A stretch of 32,909 nt of DNA from Oehlia diaphana (lineage: Eukaryota > Glomeromycota > Glomeromycetes > Glomerales > Glomeraceae), in assembly GCA_003833135.1 (NCBI GenBank), contig QZLH01000074.1:38704-71612 (forward strand), given 5' to 3'. The translations under genes were made by a program, and so were the position numbers. Position 1 is the stretch's first letter. Each line of letters starts with the position of its first letter. Positions 32,795 to 32,909 of this stretch are shown here, one piece after another. The notes beneath the pieces are model-generated. The model saw nothing but the letters and a program-made list of their open reading frames with translations, had not been told where the DNA came from and did not search any database.

Positions 32795-32909
32795 TACAGT
32801 GGCGGCCAAATGTTTTGCATCACTCGATCAGAAAATTTGAAAATTCAATTTCTCAACAGACATATTGTAAAAATTTAAAATTTAAAATTTGTTTAATTTA
32901 CTATACTTG
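32795..32909 (+). mobile_element. Left end of a Tc1/mariner-like transposon (runs off the window)
   Basis: TA at 32795-32796 is followed by CAGTGGCGGCCAAATGTTTT. This has the form of Tc1-family inverted repeats (TA, then CAGTGsc..CAAAAGT-like) with the expected TA target. The other end and any transposase lie beyond the window, so completeness is unknown. Confidence 0.6.

Noticed and set aside
1..32909. CRISPR arrays, operons, ribosome binding sites or other prokaryotic features
   Set aside because: The sequence is clearly eukaryotic (spliced introns, fungal family expansions). The only regular repeats are the kinase exons, the 90-bp foldback and low-complexity tracts.

Overview
The window is about three-quarters A+T with short AT-rich introns (60-200 bp, GT...AG). 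It holds families that are hugely expanded in arbuscular mycorrhizal fungi: kinases with a CKKC / NWTSGNDDIDKF N-terminus and a NLPEPKNSDDYY-type tail, BTB-BACK-TLDc proteins, SKLP-type F-box proteins, and many DNA-transposon remnants. I infer a Rhizophagus (Glomeromycotina) nuclear scaffold, most like R. irregularis. This rests on remembered family features, not on a search.

Layout. 1-640: foldback of a 90-bp tandem repeat, with a copied cytochrome P450 exon piece ending at a single N. 939-2528 (-): five exons of a P450 lacking about its first 150 residues. 2569-5245: no gene recognised. 5246-9483 (+): the outstanding locus, an eight-exon kinase gene whose first seven exons are tandem copies of one module (Cys-rich knuckle plus kinase N-lobe) ahead of one complete kinase domain. 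All introns are phase 0, giving a 1,239-residue open product. Six modules have lost the glycine-rich loop; only the seventh keeps it. 10625-11961 (+): BTB-BACK-TLDc pseudogene. 15439-16869 (+): F-box/LRR-like copy lacking the start of its F-box. 18899-20070: hAT-type element with perfect ends and 8-bp target duplication, interrupted by a 746-N gap. 20079-24851: decayed repeats with a piggyBac-like transposase fragment. 24852-25277: complete 426-bp hAT-type MITE. 26700-27600: purine-rich low-complexity tract. 28310-29770 (+): intact F-box protein. 30678-31928 (-): second kinase, a pseudogene with two stops and a frameshift. 32034-32387 (+): small divergent hypothetical ORF. 32795-end: left end of a Tc1/mariner-like element.

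The genes do not form a pathway. The window reads as a gene-family nursery in a transposon-rich compartment, where signalling (kinase) and ubiquitin-adaptor (F-box, BTB) families are copied, broken and recombined. The kinase exon array is the best candidate for something not previously described.
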